Shown: piece by piece, positions 18,733 through 28,263 of the stretch | How the letters are laid out: the number at the start of each line of letters is the position of its first letter | How positions within the stretch are numbered: position 1 is the stretch's first letter | Source of the DNA: an uncultured Synechococcus sp. | GTDB taxonomy: Bacteria > Cyanobacteriota > Cyanobacteriia > PCC-6307 > Cyanobiaceae | NCBI GenBank assembly: GCA_913050565.1 | Contig: CAJWZW010000005.1 | Coordinates: 1-46,352, forward strand | Length of the DNA stretch: 46,352 nucleotides | Reading direction: 5' to 3' | Made by a program: the position numbers and the translations under genes | Notes under the pieces: generated by a model | Databases searched by the model: none | What the model saw: the letters and a program-made list of their open reading frames with translations, nothing else | What the model was told of the DNA's origin: nothing

Positions 18733-19595
18733 GACTTCAGTGGGCGAAGCAGCCTGCTCATCTGCAGAAGGAGAGCTGCTGTGGCGATCACAAGGCTGAG
18801 CAGCAGAAAACCAGCCAGCATCACTGTGGAGCTGTAGCCGAAGTCGAGAAAACGCATCGCATTGAGATAGGCGTACTGAGCGATGGATTCAGTGCTCCCA
18901 GCGGGTCCGCCGCCTGTCAGCACCTGGATCAGATCAAAAACGCCTGCGGCCTGGGCGGTTCGGAACAGCAGGCTGATCAGGATGTAGGGAGTCAGAAGGG
19001 GCAGGGTGATCGCTGTGATGGCCTGGCGTGTTTTGCCTCCCTCCAGCCGAAAGGCGCTGTACAGATCATCCGGAATGGTCTGGAGACCCGCCAACAACAA
19101 CAGGGTGACGAATGGGGTGGTCTTCCAGACATCGGCCATCACGGCGGCAAACCAGGTCCAGTCGGGATTGGAGAGAAGATTCAGGGGCGAGAGTCCTGCT
19201 GCCTGAGCCAGCTGCTCTAGGGGGCCGTAGGGGGTGTTGAAAATCCAACGCCAGCCGAGCGCCATCATGGTTGTGGGAAGGGCCCAGGGCAGCAGAGTCA
19301 GGGCGCGAACCACTCCACGCCCTCGCCAGCGCTGGTCCAGCAGCAGTGCGATGGCGAAAGCCAGCACCATCTCCAGCCCCACGGAGACAACACCGAAGCG
19401 CAGGGTCTGTAAAGCGTCCTGCCAGAAGCGGGGATCCTCGAGCAGGCGTGCCCAGTTGGCGCCTTGATTGGGAACAGGTTCCAGGCCGGTGAGTACGGAA
19501 CTGGCATGCAGGCTCAGCCAGCCGTACCGGAGCATCGGCCAGCCGAACACCAGCGCGATCAGCAGCAGAGCCGGCAGAGCCAGCAGCCAGTTCAC
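18729..19595 (-). CDS. ggtC: ABC transporter permease, glucosylglycerol-type
   Basis: MalF-like permease; ALLLAGLQTIPDDLYSAFRLEGGKTRQAITAITLPLLTPYI; cluster context. Confidence 0.85.
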   Translation of the reverse strand: MNWLLALPALLLIALVFGWPMLRYGWLSLHASSVLTGLEPVPNQGANWARLLEDPRFWQDALQTLRFGVVSVGLEMVLAFAIALLLDQRWRGRGVVRALTLLPWALPTTMMALGWRWIFNTPYGPLEQLAQAAGLSPLNLLSNPDWTWFAAVMADVWKTTPFVTLLLLAGLQTIPDDLYSAFRLEGGKTRQAITAITLPLLTPYILISLLFRTAQAAGVFDLIQVLTGGGPAGSTESIAQYAYLNAMRFLDFGYSSTVMLAGFLLLSLVIATAALLLQMSRLLRPLKS

Positions 19596-20854
19596 GACTC
19601 CCCTCCAGCCGATCGCAGGAGAGTGATGGTTGCGCCCTGAAGCTGCTCCATGGCTTGATCGGGATCGCGTTTTTCCGTGAGAACACCACTGAGCTGTCGT
19701 TGGAGCAGATCACTCATCTGGGCATAGAGCGGTGTGATCGGTCGCGGTACAGCAATGGCCAGTGCTTCCTTCAACTGAGTCAGCACCGGTGATGCCTCCA
19801 GAAGTTCCGGGTCTTCGAACAACGAGGCTTCGGTGGGGGTGTAGCCCTGCTGAAGAAACCGGTCTCGCTGGGCCTGCGAACTGGTGAGCGCTCGAATCGC
19901 CTCGGCTGTGGCCTGCTGGTGTTGGCTGCCGCGCAACAGGCTGAAACCCCAGCTTCCCAGGGTTGCTGCCGGTGAGGCTCCGGGCTCGGCCACCATCGTG
20001 GTCACACCGACGCGACCTTTGACGGCACTGCTGTCCGACTGCAGCTCGGCCCAGGCGTAGGGCCAGTTGCGCATCAGAGCGGCATCACCGGCTTTGAATG
20101 CCTGAAGAGTTTCTGGTTCGGCGTAGTTGCTCACTGCCAGTGGGCTTGTCCCTTCACGGATCAGTTGCTGCATCCAGTGCACCGTCGCCCGGGCTGCTTT
20201 GGAATCAAGTTCTGGTTGCCCTGTCACGGGATCAAGCCATGTTCCTCCGAAGGCGCTGAGGAATTCCACAAAGTTGCAGCTGAGTCCTTCGTACTGGCGT
20301 CCCTGCCAGACAAAACCCTCCTTGACCTTGCCATCGGCCCTGAGACGGCTGGCGATCTGAATCAAGTCCGATGCGGTCCGCGGTGGCTCCGGCATCAGGT
20401 CCTTGCGCCAGTAGAGCAGACCCACATCGGCGCCGAAAGGCCAGCGATACAAGTCACCATTCACGCTGTTGCCCAACCTGGCGCCAGCCACAAGTGCATC
20501 AACGTCGGCGTCGTCGAACCAGGGATCCAGGGGCTGCAGCCAGTCAGCGGCCACATATTTCGGAAGCCAGGTGACGTCGACCAGCAGCGCGTCGAAGGGT
20601 GGTGTTCCGAGGAGAAGACTGCTGATGGCCAGATCGGAGATGGATTCGGTGTCCCTCGGCCCCCTGATGACGTTCAACACGATCCGGCCGCTGTGATCGG
20701 CATTGAATTGCTTCACCTGGTCAACGGTTGCATCCGCAAACGGTGCCGGCATCAGAATCGAGATCTCCTCAGGGCGCTGCAGACCGCTCCAGCCGATGGA
20801 ACCTGCCAGCAGCAGGCCAATCAGCGTCAGGAGCAGGCGACGCATCAACGGCAT
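19592..20854 (-). CDS. ggtB: ABC transporter substrate-binding protein, glucosylglycerol-type
   Basis: sugar SBP fold: ISILMPAPFADATVDQVKQFNADHSGRIVLNVIRGP; cluster context. Confidence 0.85.
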   Translation of the reverse strand: MPLMRRLLLTLIGLLLAGSIGWSGLQRPEEISILMPAPFADATVDQVKQFNADHSGRIVLNVIRGPRDTESISDLAISSLLLGTPPFDALLVDVTWLPKYVAADWLQPLDPWFDDADVDALVAGARLGNSVNGDLYRWPFGADVGLLYWRKDLMPEPPRTASDLIQIASRLRADGKVKEGFVWQGRQYEGLSCNFVEFLSAFGGTWLDPVTGQPELDSKAARATVHWMQQLIREGTSPLAVSNYAEPETLQAFKAGDAALMRNWPYAWAELQSDSSAVKGRVGVTTMVAEPGASPAATLGSWGFSLLRGSQHQQATAEAIRALTSSQAQRDRFLQQGYTPTEASLFEDPELLEASPVLTQLKEALAIAVPRPITPLYAQMSDLLQRQLSGVLTEKRDPDQAMEQLQGATITLLRSAGGES

Positions 20855-22350
20855 CAGCCGACGTTGATCGGAGCCCGTAGCCCTGCCAGCTGTTCATCGG
20901 CCCAGTCGCGCACGGTGTAGGCCTCGACGGCCTCCGTCATGTGCTCCATCCTGCGACGCTGCTCCTCCTCCGGCATCTCCAGTGCCGACTCGATGGCTTC
21001 ATCCATGCGGCGGTTGGAATAGGGGTTGGTCAACACGGCGCCTTCAAGCACAACGGATGCACCGGTGAATTCCGACAGCACCAGCACGCCGCCCCGGTTG
21101 CGTCGTGCCGCTGCATATTCCTTGGCAACCAGGTTGAGACCGTCGCGCAAGGGGGTGATCCAGCAGATGTCGGCATGGCAGAACCAGGCGACCATTTCCT
21201 CGTAGGGAATCCGTCTTGTGGAGAAACGCACCGGAACCCAGTCAATCTGACTGAATCGTCCGTTGATTCGTCCGGCCATCTCTTCGATGGACCGTTGCGT
21301 TTCCTCGTAGATCTTCATCCCACTGGTGGCGGCAACGCAGGCAAGCATCAGAACCACCTCACCATGCAGATCCCGGCGTCGCTCCAGCAGTCGCTCGAAT
21401 GCCAGAAGCAGCTCTTCATTGCCCTTGGTGTAATCAACCCTGCTGGCTGAAAGAATCAGTTTTCTTCCTTTTTTCGTGTCCTGAACAATCATTTCCCCCT
21501 GACTTTCAACCGGAGCGCTCCAGCACATCTGCTGGATCAGATCAGGAGACGTTCCCACAGGTGAACTGAGCAACTGAATCTGTCGGCCACCATGATTGAG
21601 GTGGCTGGTCACGCTGCTTTCAGCCAGAGCTGTTCCAACGGTGATGAATTTGGAGTCGACCGGTTGTTTCGGACCTCTCTTCGCTCCGACCAAAGTGCTG
21701 GCGGCTCGCGCAAAATTCTCGGTGTATCGAGGGATATGAAATCCCACAACATCACAACAAAGCAGACTTTCAAGTATCTGTTCCCGCCAGGGAAGAATCG
21801 CGAAAACGTCGTTGCTGGGGAAGGGAGTGTGATGGAAAAAGGCGATTTTCAGATCCGGACGTTTCTCGCGAATGAAGCCCGGTGCCAGCCACAGGTTGTA
21901 GTCGTGGACCCAGACCGTTGCACCCTCAGCGGCTTCAGCACAGGCAGCATCTGCGAAACAACGGTTAACAACTTCGAATATTTCCCAGTTGGCATTATTG
22001 ACGTTGAAATGAGTTGGAAATGTGTGAAGGATTGGCCAGAAGCATTCCTTGGACGTGATGTGATAGAAGCTGGATATCTGTTCATCACTTAAAGGGATTC
22101 TGCATAGCGTGAATGCCGCAGGATCAGACATTTCAATCCGTTCAGTCTCCAGGTCGGCGGAAGACTCAGAGCGCCTCCATGCGATCCAGGTGCCATCGCG
22201 ACTGCTGCGGAACAGATTCCTCAGGGTTGGAATAATCCCATTTGGACTTTTCTGATCAACCCAGATTCGCTTCCCTTCCTGATTTCTTGATTCGTCGAAG
22301 GGAGTCCGGTGGTAGAGAATGATGAAAGGACTTTTGCCTTCGATGGTCAT
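20854..22350 (-). CDS. ggpS: glucosylglycerol-phosphate synthase
   Basis: FIILYHRTPFDESRNQEGKRIWVDQKSPNGIIPTLRNLF; OtsA-like VWVHDYNLWLAPGFIREKRPDLKIAFFHHTPFPS; start placed at MTIEGKSPF. Confidence 0.93.
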   Translation of the reverse strand: MTIEGKSPFIILYHRTPFDESRNQEGKRIWVDQKSPNGIIPTLRNLFRSSRDGTWIAWRRSESSADLETERIEMSDPAAFTLCRIPLSDEQISSFYHITSKECFWPILHTFPTHFNVNNANWEIFEVVNRCFADAACAEAAEGATVWVHDYNLWLAPGFIREKRPDLKIAFFHHTPFPSNDVFAILPWREQILESLLCCDVVGFHIPRYTENFARAASTLVGAKRGPKQPVDSKFITVGTALAESSVTSHLNHGGRQIQLLSSPVGTSPDLIQQMCWSAPVESQGEMIVQDTKKGRKLILSASRVDYTKGNEELLLAFERLLERRRDLHGEVVLMLACVAATSGMKIYEETQRSIEEMAGRINGRFSQIDWVPVRFSTRRIPYEEMVAWFCHADICWITPLRDGLNLVAKEYAAARRNRGGVLVLSEFTGASVVLEGAVLTNPYSNRRMDEAIESALEMPEEEQRRRMEHMTEAVEAYTVRDWADEQLAGLRAPINVG

Positions 22351-22382
22351 ATAACCAAACGTTGTATTGCGCACCTTTTCAT
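22347..22382 (-). CDS. candidate 11-aa leader ORF (MKRCAIQRLVI*) overlapping ggpS start
   Basis: ATGAAAAGGTGCGCAATACAACGTTTGGTTATATGA; stop overlaps the ggpS ATG (ATGA). Confidence 0.3.
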   Translation of the reverse strand: MKRCAIQRLVI

Positions 22383-22389
22383 GAGTGCG
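22370..22389 (-). promoter_or_regulatory. candidate leader hairpin presenting the uORF start codon in its loop
   Basis: minus strand CGCAC-TCATGAAAAG-GTGCG upstream of ggpS. Confidence 0.3.
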
Positions 22390-22397
22390 TCAATCTG

Positions 22398-22958
22398 TCA
22401 AACCAGAGCGTTGCTCTGAAAACTCTTGATCGATTCGAGCACTTCCTTGGCATGGCCGCTGGGCCGAACCGCCACCCAACGCTCACGGAGGATGCCATCG
22501 GGATCAATCAGGAAGCTGTGCCGAAGGGAGTAAGGAGCCATCCATGAGCCATAGGCCTTGCTCACAACGCCATCTGGATCCGAAAGAAGCGGAAAGCTCA
22601 GCCCTTCGCTGTCGCAGAAGGATTCGTGATCGTCAACGCTGTCGGCGCTGATGCCGATCACTTCCGTATCAGCCGCCAGAAACTCGTTGTGGAGGGCTTC
22701 GAAACCTCTGGCCTCGATGGTGCAACCCCCTGTGAAGTCCCGTGGGTAGAAATACACGGCAAGCCATTTGCCACGCAGATCCTGACTGCTCCATCTCTCA
22801 CGGTTGGGTTCTGAACGGCTTGAACCCGGAAGATCGAAATCGGGGACAGATTCACCGTTTTTCAAAACAACACCCCCAAGAGCCTGGGCCCTCGAGGGTG
22901 ACAGCGACACAGCTGAAAGAAGCAGTCCGGCGTTGATGAGAAGTTCCCGTCTCCGCAC
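22398..22958 (-). CDS. peroxiredoxin (Bcp/PrxQ-like) with N-terminal signal sequence
   Basis: WLAVYFYPRDFTGGCTIEARGFEALHNEF; HSFLIDPDGILRERWV. Confidence 0.9.
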   Translation of the reverse strand: MRRRELLINAGLLLSAVSLSPSRAQALGGVVLKNGESVPDFDLPGSSRSEPNRERWSSQDLRGKWLAVYFYPRDFTGGCTIEARGFEALHNEFLAADTEVIGISADSVDDHESFCDSEGLSFPLLSDPDGVVSKAYGSWMAPYSLRHSFLIDPDGILRERWVAVRPSGHAKEVLESIKSFQSNALV

Positions 22959-22970
22959 GGTGTTGATGGC

Positions 22971-23207
22971 TCAGAGCTTGGCCAGGTTAATGCCCAGGGA
23001 CTTTGCATAGGCGCCCAGTCCTTTCTTCTGGATGGTCTTCAGAGCACGGGTGGTCACTCTCAGATTCACCCAGCGCTTGCCCTCAGCCCACCAGAGGCGA
23101 CGGTTCTGAAGATTGGCCTGCTGCAGCTTCTTGGTGCGGATGTGGGAATGGCTCACCGCCATGCCGTTGTTGGCTCGAGTTCCTGTGAGCTGGCACACCC
23201 GTGACAT
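22971..23207 (-). CDS. rpmB: 50S ribosomal protein L28
   Basis: [40 protein letters not shown]...; 78 aa. Confidence 0.96.
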   Translation of the reverse strand: MSRVCQLTGTRANNGMAVSHSHIRTKKLQQANLQNRRLWWAEGKRWVNLRVTTRALKTIQKKGLGAYAKSLGINLAKL

Positions 23208-23279
23208 GTTGTCGTCCTTCTGCTGGAGGTTGTCTGGACCTGAACCCAGATCCAAACAACGATCTTACCAAAAGATGTT

Positions 23280-25187
23280 TTACATCCCTCGCTGCATCAG
23301 TGTTCCCATGAGCTCGGAACTTCGCTTCTGGAAGCCTGCGAGTTCGTTGGGCTCCAGTCCGCCGACACTGAGTCGAGCCATGTCATAGAGATGTCTGGAG
23401 AGGTCCTTGGCCAGGGCCTCTGTGGGGGATGAGCCGCCGTCGCCGACCAGAACACTGCCTGATTTGAGCTTCAGCAAGCCCTCCACGAGGGGGTGCCGGC
23501 GGTTCACCAGCAGAACGTGATGATCGGGGAGACCGGGCAGTCGCTGTTCCATCAGGGCACCCATGTCGTTCAGCCGTCGCATCTGCTCGGGAAGCAGGAT
23601 CATCGCCGGGGGGGCCGCATCCCCTTTCAGGGCCTGAACCTGAATGGTCACCTTGTCGTTACCCAGTGCATCCTTGATCAGATCCCGCAATCGGTCCGAC
23701 TCTGTGGTGCCGTCCTGATCAGCAAGCTCGGCATCGTTTTCCCGCAGGCTTTCATCCAGTTCCGCATCAACCCGCTGGAAATTGAGTTCGTCGTGACGCT
23801 GTTCCAACCAGGGGATGAACTGGGTGTCGATGACCGTTTCCAGCTTCAGAACCTCAACCCCCTGGGATGTCCACAGGTTGAGAGCCCCTGCCTGGGCGAT
23901 GTCGTCGGTGCTGTAGAGCACTCGCTTGTTGTTATCGCCGTCCAGACGGCTTTGGTATCCCTCCAGAGTGGTGTAGGACCTGCTGTCAACAGCGATCGGG
24001 TCAGTGGTTTCAGCCTCGGAACCGGGCTTTGCCGTTGTGCCGAACAGAATCAGTTCGGCCACCTGATCAGCAAATTTGTCGTCCTCCATGGCGCCGATCT
24101 TCACGAAAGGAGCCAGTGAATCCCAGGCCTCGGCATAGGCCCTGGGATCGTCTTTCTTGAGTGAGCGCAACCGATCTGCCACTTTTTTCGCGACAAAATT
24201 GCCAATGGAACGCACCCGTCGGTCGGTCTGCAGAGCACTGCGGCTCACATTCAGTGGAATATCCGGAGAATCAATCACCCCACGCAGCGGCAACAGGTAG
24301 CGCGGCACCACTTCCTTGATGGAGTCGCTCACGAACACCTGGTTGCAGTAGAGCTTGATCTCGCCCTTCTCCCAGTCCGCGCGACCGGTCTGTTTGGGGA
24401 AGAACAGAATTCCCTGGAGGTTGTAGGGGTAATCGGTATTGAGATGAACCCAGAGAAGAGGGTCGCCTTGAAATGGGTAAAGGTAGTTATATAAATCGAT
24501 GTAATCCTGGTCTGAGAGATCACGCGCACTTTTGCGCCATGGAGCCACCATTTTGTTGATGGTTTCGCCTTCCAGTTGCACCGGTACTGCCATGAAGTCG
24601 CAGTAGGTGTTAATCAGAGTTCGAATTCGTGCAGGTTCGAGATATTCGAGTTCGTCCTCCATCAAATGAAGAATCACCTCGGTGCCGGGCTGATCCTTCT
24701 CAGCAGCGCTGATGCTGAAGTTGGGTGAACCGTCACAGCTCCAACGCACGGCCTCTTCATCCGGTCGCGCCGAGCGTGTAAGCAGATCAACCTGTTTTGC
24801 AACCATGAAGCTTGAATAAAAGCCCAGGCCGAAGTGGCCGATGATTGCGTCGTCTTCCTGTTTGTATTTTTCAAGAAAATCTTCTGCGCTCGAAAACGCA
24901 ACCTGATTGATGTAGCGCTTCACCTCATCGGCCGTCATCCCGATGCCGTTGTCGCTGATGGTGAGTGTCTTGGCCTCGCGATCAACACGGATATTGATGC
25001 ATCCCTCGTCCCCTTCACTGCAGTCGCCGGCCATGGCTGCCATGCGTCGCTTGCTGATCGCATCAACACCGTTGCTGACCAGTTCGCGCAGAAAAACCTC
25101 GTGGCCGGAATAAACGGCTTTCTTGATGATCGGGAAAATGTTCTCGGTGTGGATCTGGATCTGACCCTGTTCGTCCATCACCGCCAT
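23280..25187 (-). CDS. htpG: molecular chaperone HtpG (Hsp90)
   Basis: IFPIIKKAVYSGHEVFLRELVSNGVDAISK; TISDNGIGMTADEV; GHFGLGFYSSFMVA. Confidence 0.97.
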   Translation of the reverse strand: MAVMDEQGQIQIHTENIFPIIKKAVYSGHEVFLRELVSNGVDAISKRRMAAMAGDCSEGDEGCINIRVDREAKTLTISDNGIGMTADEVKRYINQVAFSSAEDFLEKYKQEDDAIIGHFGLGFYSSFMVAKQVDLLTRSARPDEEAVRWSCDGSPNFSISAAEKDQPGTEVILHLMEDELEYLEPARIRTLINTYCDFMAVPVQLEGETINKMVAPWRKSARDLSDQDYIDLYNYLYPFQGDPLLWVHLNTDYPYNLQGILFFPKQTGRADWEKGEIKLYCNQVFVSDSIKEVVPRYLLPLRGVIDSPDIPLNVSRSALQTDRRVRSIGNFVAKKVADRLRSLKKDDPRAYAEAWDSLAPFVKIGAMEDDKFADQVAELILFGTTAKPGSEAETTDPIAVDSRSYTTLEGYQSRLDGDNNKRVLYSTDDIAQAGALNLWTSQGVEVLKLETVIDTQFIPWLEQRHDELNFQRVDAELDESLRENDAELADQDGTTESDRLRDLIKDALGNDKVTIQVQALKGDAAPPAMILLPEQMRRLNDMGALMEQRLPGLPDHHVLLVNRRHPLVEGLLKLKSGSVLVGDGGSSPTEALAKDLSRHLYDMARLSVGGLEPNELAGFQKRSSELMGTLMQRGM

Positions 25188-25285
25188 GGCTTACGCGTCA
25201 AAGCCAGACCTTAAGAACGGGCTCGGCACCACCTCAACCCTCTGAGGAGGGGAGGTCTCCGTACTTCAGACGCGCCGACTTCAGC

Positions 25286-25510
25286 TCAGTCCACCCTCTG
25301 CAGATCCGGACGCTCCTCGGGGAGAATCGCTCCTTCAACCGGACAGACCTGAAAACAGATACCGCAGTCGATGCAGGTGTCGAAATTGATCCAGTAATAG
25401 TCCGTTCCCTTCTTGTTCTTTCCCTGCCCCGGGCCGATGCAGGCAACGGGACAGGCATCCATGCAATCCGCGATTCCCTCGCACACATCGGTCACGATGC
25501 TGTGAGCCAT
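25286..25510 (-). CDS. 4Fe-4S ferredoxin
   Basis: CEGIADCMDACPVACIGPGQG...FDTCIDCGICFQVCPVEGAILPEE; two Cys cluster motifs. Confidence 0.93.
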   Translation of the reverse strand: MAHSIVTDVCEGIADCMDACPVACIGPGQGKNKKGTDYYWINFDTCIDCGICFQVCPVEGAILPEERPDLQRVD

Positions 25511-25536
25511 GAAGGGACCGCTTTCAGCTGAGGATC

Positions 25537-26709
25537 CTAGTTATCAAGCCAATCCAGCTGGAGGTTCTGACTCCGGGCGGTGCTTTCAGCTTCGGACCGG
25601 ACGTTGCAGGGATGCAGTTCCAGAACAGCACTGCGACCCTGTTGATGCCAGTGGCGTTGCCTTGCCAGGCCATCCTCCAGTCTTGAGCTCGGAGAGAACG
25701 CCACAAGAACCGTCGGCAGGGGAGAAACAGTGCCTTCTCCGCTCAGCAATTCCCGGATTGGATCGATTGCAAAGCTGAACCCTGCGCCAAAGGCGAGTTG
25801 GGCTGGTGCTCCGCAACGTCGCACCAGGTCGTCATATCGACCCCCCCGGGCGATCACGACCGGTGCTGCACTGCCGTCACAAACCAGCTGAAAAACCAGT
25901 CCGGTGTAGAGCTCGAAGTGAGGTTGAAAGGTTGGATCCAGCTGAATCGCAATGCCCTGCTCAGTGGCGAACGAGTCCAGCTGTCTGCACAGGCGCTCGA
26001 GATCTTCGAACAAGCCTGTTTTGCCGAACGTTCCCCGCAGTTCCGAGAGAACCTGCTGCGGTGTTCCGCGGCAGCCCAACAGATTCAGCAGCGTCGCCCG
26101 CAGATCATCGGAGAGATCCAGTCCGATCAGGGCCAGACGGTCGAACTGGATCAGAGCCGTTCGCACAGCCTCCCTCATGTTGTCGGGAACCAGGCTGAGC
26201 AGAAGATCCATCAGGCCGGTGTGGCCCACAAGCAGTCTGGGTCGGTGAGCGTGATCCAGGCCGAGGGTCTGCACCGATGCCATCAACAGGCTCAGCAGTT
26301 CCATCTCAGCTTCGATCGGCTCAACGCCGAACAGTTCAACGCCGGTCTGCAGGTTCTCTTCAATGCAGTGACCGCCTTCATCAGCAGCACGGGACTGGAA
26401 AACGGTCCCGGATGCCCAAAGCCGCAGCGGCCGCGGTCGCGCTGCCAGCCTTGTGCAGGCTGCTCGTGCGATCGATGCGGTCATCTCCGGTCTCAGACCC
26501 AGAGGCTCATCCGCCACCAGTCGCACGATGTCCGAGCTGGCGATCGCACCACCCGCCATCAGAGTGTCGAGTCGCTCAACCCTGGGAGGAGAGACCTCGT
26601 CGTACCCCCACATCCGAAAAACGCCGGCAAGTTTTTCGCTGAGTTGCCTGTTGGCATCCACCTGACGTGGATTCAGGTCTCTTGCGCCGGCAGCGGGTTG
26701 CAGCGCCAT
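25537..26709 (-). CDS. hisZ: ATP phosphoribosyltransferase regulatory subunit HisZ
   Basis: HisRS-like paralog without anticodon domain: [20 protein letters not shown]...[30 protein letters not shown]. Confidence 0.85.
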   Translation of the reverse strand: MALQPAAGARDLNPRQVDANRQLSEKLAGVFRMWGYDEVSPPRVERLDTLMAGGAIASSDIVRLVADEPLGLRPEMTASIARAACTRLAARPRPLRLWASGTVFQSRAADEGGHCIEENLQTGVELFGVEPIEAEMELLSLLMASVQTLGLDHAHRPRLLVGHTGLMDLLLSLVPDNMREAVRTALIQFDRLALIGLDLSDDLRATLLNLLGCRGTPQQVLSELRGTFGKTGLFEDLERLCRQLDSFATEQGIAIQLDPTFQPHFELYTGLVFQLVCDGSAAPVVIARGGRYDDLVRRCGAPAQLAFGAGFSFAIDPIRELLSGEGTVSPLPTVLVAFSPSSRLEDGLARQRHWHQQGRSAVLELHPCNVRSEAESTARSQNLQLDWLDN

Positions 26710-26731
26710 GGTCGGAACATTCGGCGACCAT

Positions 26732-27619
26732 TCAGGATCCCATGGCCGTGACTTCCGGTGCACCGAAGTCCTTTCCGGAAAGCGGTTTCACCAGATCCAG
26801 AACCTCAGTGATGGCAGGGTGCAGCCTGGGTCCCGCTGCCACCACACGTCCGTCGTTCAGTGAAAAGGGTTGGCCGTCGTAACCGCTGATCATTCCTCCG
26901 GCAAGTTCCACAATCGCCACCCCCGCGGCCAGATCCCAGGGAGACAGTCCGCGTTCCCAGTAGCCGTCCTGTCGACCGGCTGCAACGAAAGCCAGATCCA
27001 CGGCTGCGGCTCCTCCGCGCCGGACGCCGCGGGTGCGATGGGTGAACCAGCAGAACTCGGCGTAGTTGTTGTCGAGACGTTGATGTCGGTCGTAGGCGAA
27101 GCCCGTCACGAGCAGGGCGTCTTCCAGCCGGGTGCAATCCGTGACGTGAATCGGCTGATCGTTGCAGTGAGCTCCCACACCCGGCGCTCCCCAGTAGGTC
27201 TCCCGCAGAAAGGGCACGGCGATGGCACCCAACACCGGTATCTGTTGATAGGTCAGGCCGATTGAGGTGGCGAAGAACGGGTAGCCATGGGCAAAGTTCG
27301 TGGTGCCATCCAACGGGTCAATGCACCAGCGAAGTCCGTCCTGTGACCCTTCGGCACCGCTTTCCTCCGCCAGCACCGCGATCGTGGGTGTCTCCTCAGC
27401 CAGGACATCCAGAACAATGCGTTCGGCGGCGAGATCTGCATTGGTGACCAGGTCACCCTGCCGCCCCTTGTTTTCGATGGACGAGAGACGGCCGTAGTGG
27501 CTCATCAGTTCAGCAGCACCGCGGTCGGCTGCCCTGCGAGCAACCTGGACAAGACGGTTGAGCTCATCCGTTGAAAGTTGCGCAGCCTGGGCTGCAGCTG
27601 CGCAGTTCATCATGTCCAT
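26732..27619 (-). CDS. inositol monophosphatase family protein
   Basis: [73 protein letters not shown]. Confidence 0.93.
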   Translation of the reverse strand: MDMMNCAAAAQAAQLSTDELNRLVQVARRAADRGAAELMSHYGRLSSIENKGRQGDLVTNADLAAERIVLDVLAEETPTIAVLAEESGAEGSQDGLRWCIDPLDGTTNFAHGYPFFATSIGLTYQQIPVLGAIAVPFLRETYWGAPGVGAHCNDQPIHVTDCTRLEDALLVTGFAYDRHQRLDNNYAEFCWFTHRTRGVRRGGAAAVDLAFVAAGRQDGYWERGLSPWDLAAGVAIVELAGGMISGYDGQPFSLNDGRVVAAGPRLHPAITEVLDLVKPLSGKDFGAPEVTAMGS

Positions 27620-27640
27620 GTCGTCAATCTGATCCGCTTT

Positions 27641-28024
27641 TCAGTCTCTCCAGGTTTCCAGCTCTTCCAGAGGAATGTCCCTCGTGACTGATCCGCGACC
27701 GAAATGGCGGCCGAACTGAAGGTCGTAAACCTCGTCTTCATCCTGTGTTTCGGCTTCCAGAGGAGCAATCGCCCTCGCGACGCAGAGGAGTCCGTAACCG
27801 CGAGCCCGAAGTTCCCTCGAAAGACCCATGGCTTCATGCTGATCCAGTTCACCGCTTTGCACCCGCACGGCACAGCTGGTGCAGCAACCGTTTCGGCATG
27901 AAAACGGCAGCGGATCTCCCTGTCGTTCAAAGCTCTGCAGGATGTATTCACCCTCCTCGACAAGGTGGCTGATGGTGCGGTTCTCCTGGCGCCAGTGAAT
28001 GGTGATTCTGTGGCTGGGGCGCAT
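27641..28024 (-). CDS. 2Fe-2S plant-type ferredoxin with C-terminal extension
   Basis: LPFSCRNGCCTSCAVRVQSGELD...GYGLLCVARAIAP (CX4CX2C...C); start MRPSHRITIHW. Confidence 0.9.
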   Translation of the reverse strand: MRPSHRITIHWRQENRTISHLVEEGEYILQSFERQGDPLPFSCRNGCCTSCAVRVQSGELDQHEAMGLSRELRARGYGLLCVARAIAPLEAETQDEDEVYDLQFGRHFGRGSVTRDIPLEELETWRD

Positions 28025-28078
28025 GAAGAGCCGCTGGGAACGTCCTGCTACATTGACACCTGCCCCATTCATGCCGGT

Positions 28079-28165
28079 GGAGAGCTGGCCGAGTGGTCGA
28101 AGGCGCAGCACTGGAAATGCTGTATAGGGGCAACTCTATCGAGGGTTCGAATCCCTCGCTCTCCG
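28079..28165 (+). tRNA. tRNA-Ser (anticodon GGA)
   Basis: acceptor GGAGAGC/GCTCTCC, D-arm GGCCGAGTGGTCGAAGGC, anticodon loop CTGGAAA, long variable arm, T-arm GAGGGTTCGAATCCCTC; CCA not encoded. Confidence 0.95.
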
Positions 28166-28170
28166 CTTCT

Positions 28171-28198
28171 CCGATCCCCAGGGGTCGGAATTTTTTTT
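28171..28198 (+). terminator. intrinsic terminator after tRNA-Ser
   Basis: CCGATCCCCAGGGGTCGG stem followed by AATTTTTTTT. Confidence 0.85.
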
Positions 28199-28263
28199 GT
28201 CAATCTGCGAATCGATGATCTGAGAGAGGCAACTCACCTTCCGCTGTCATCTGATGAACCAGG

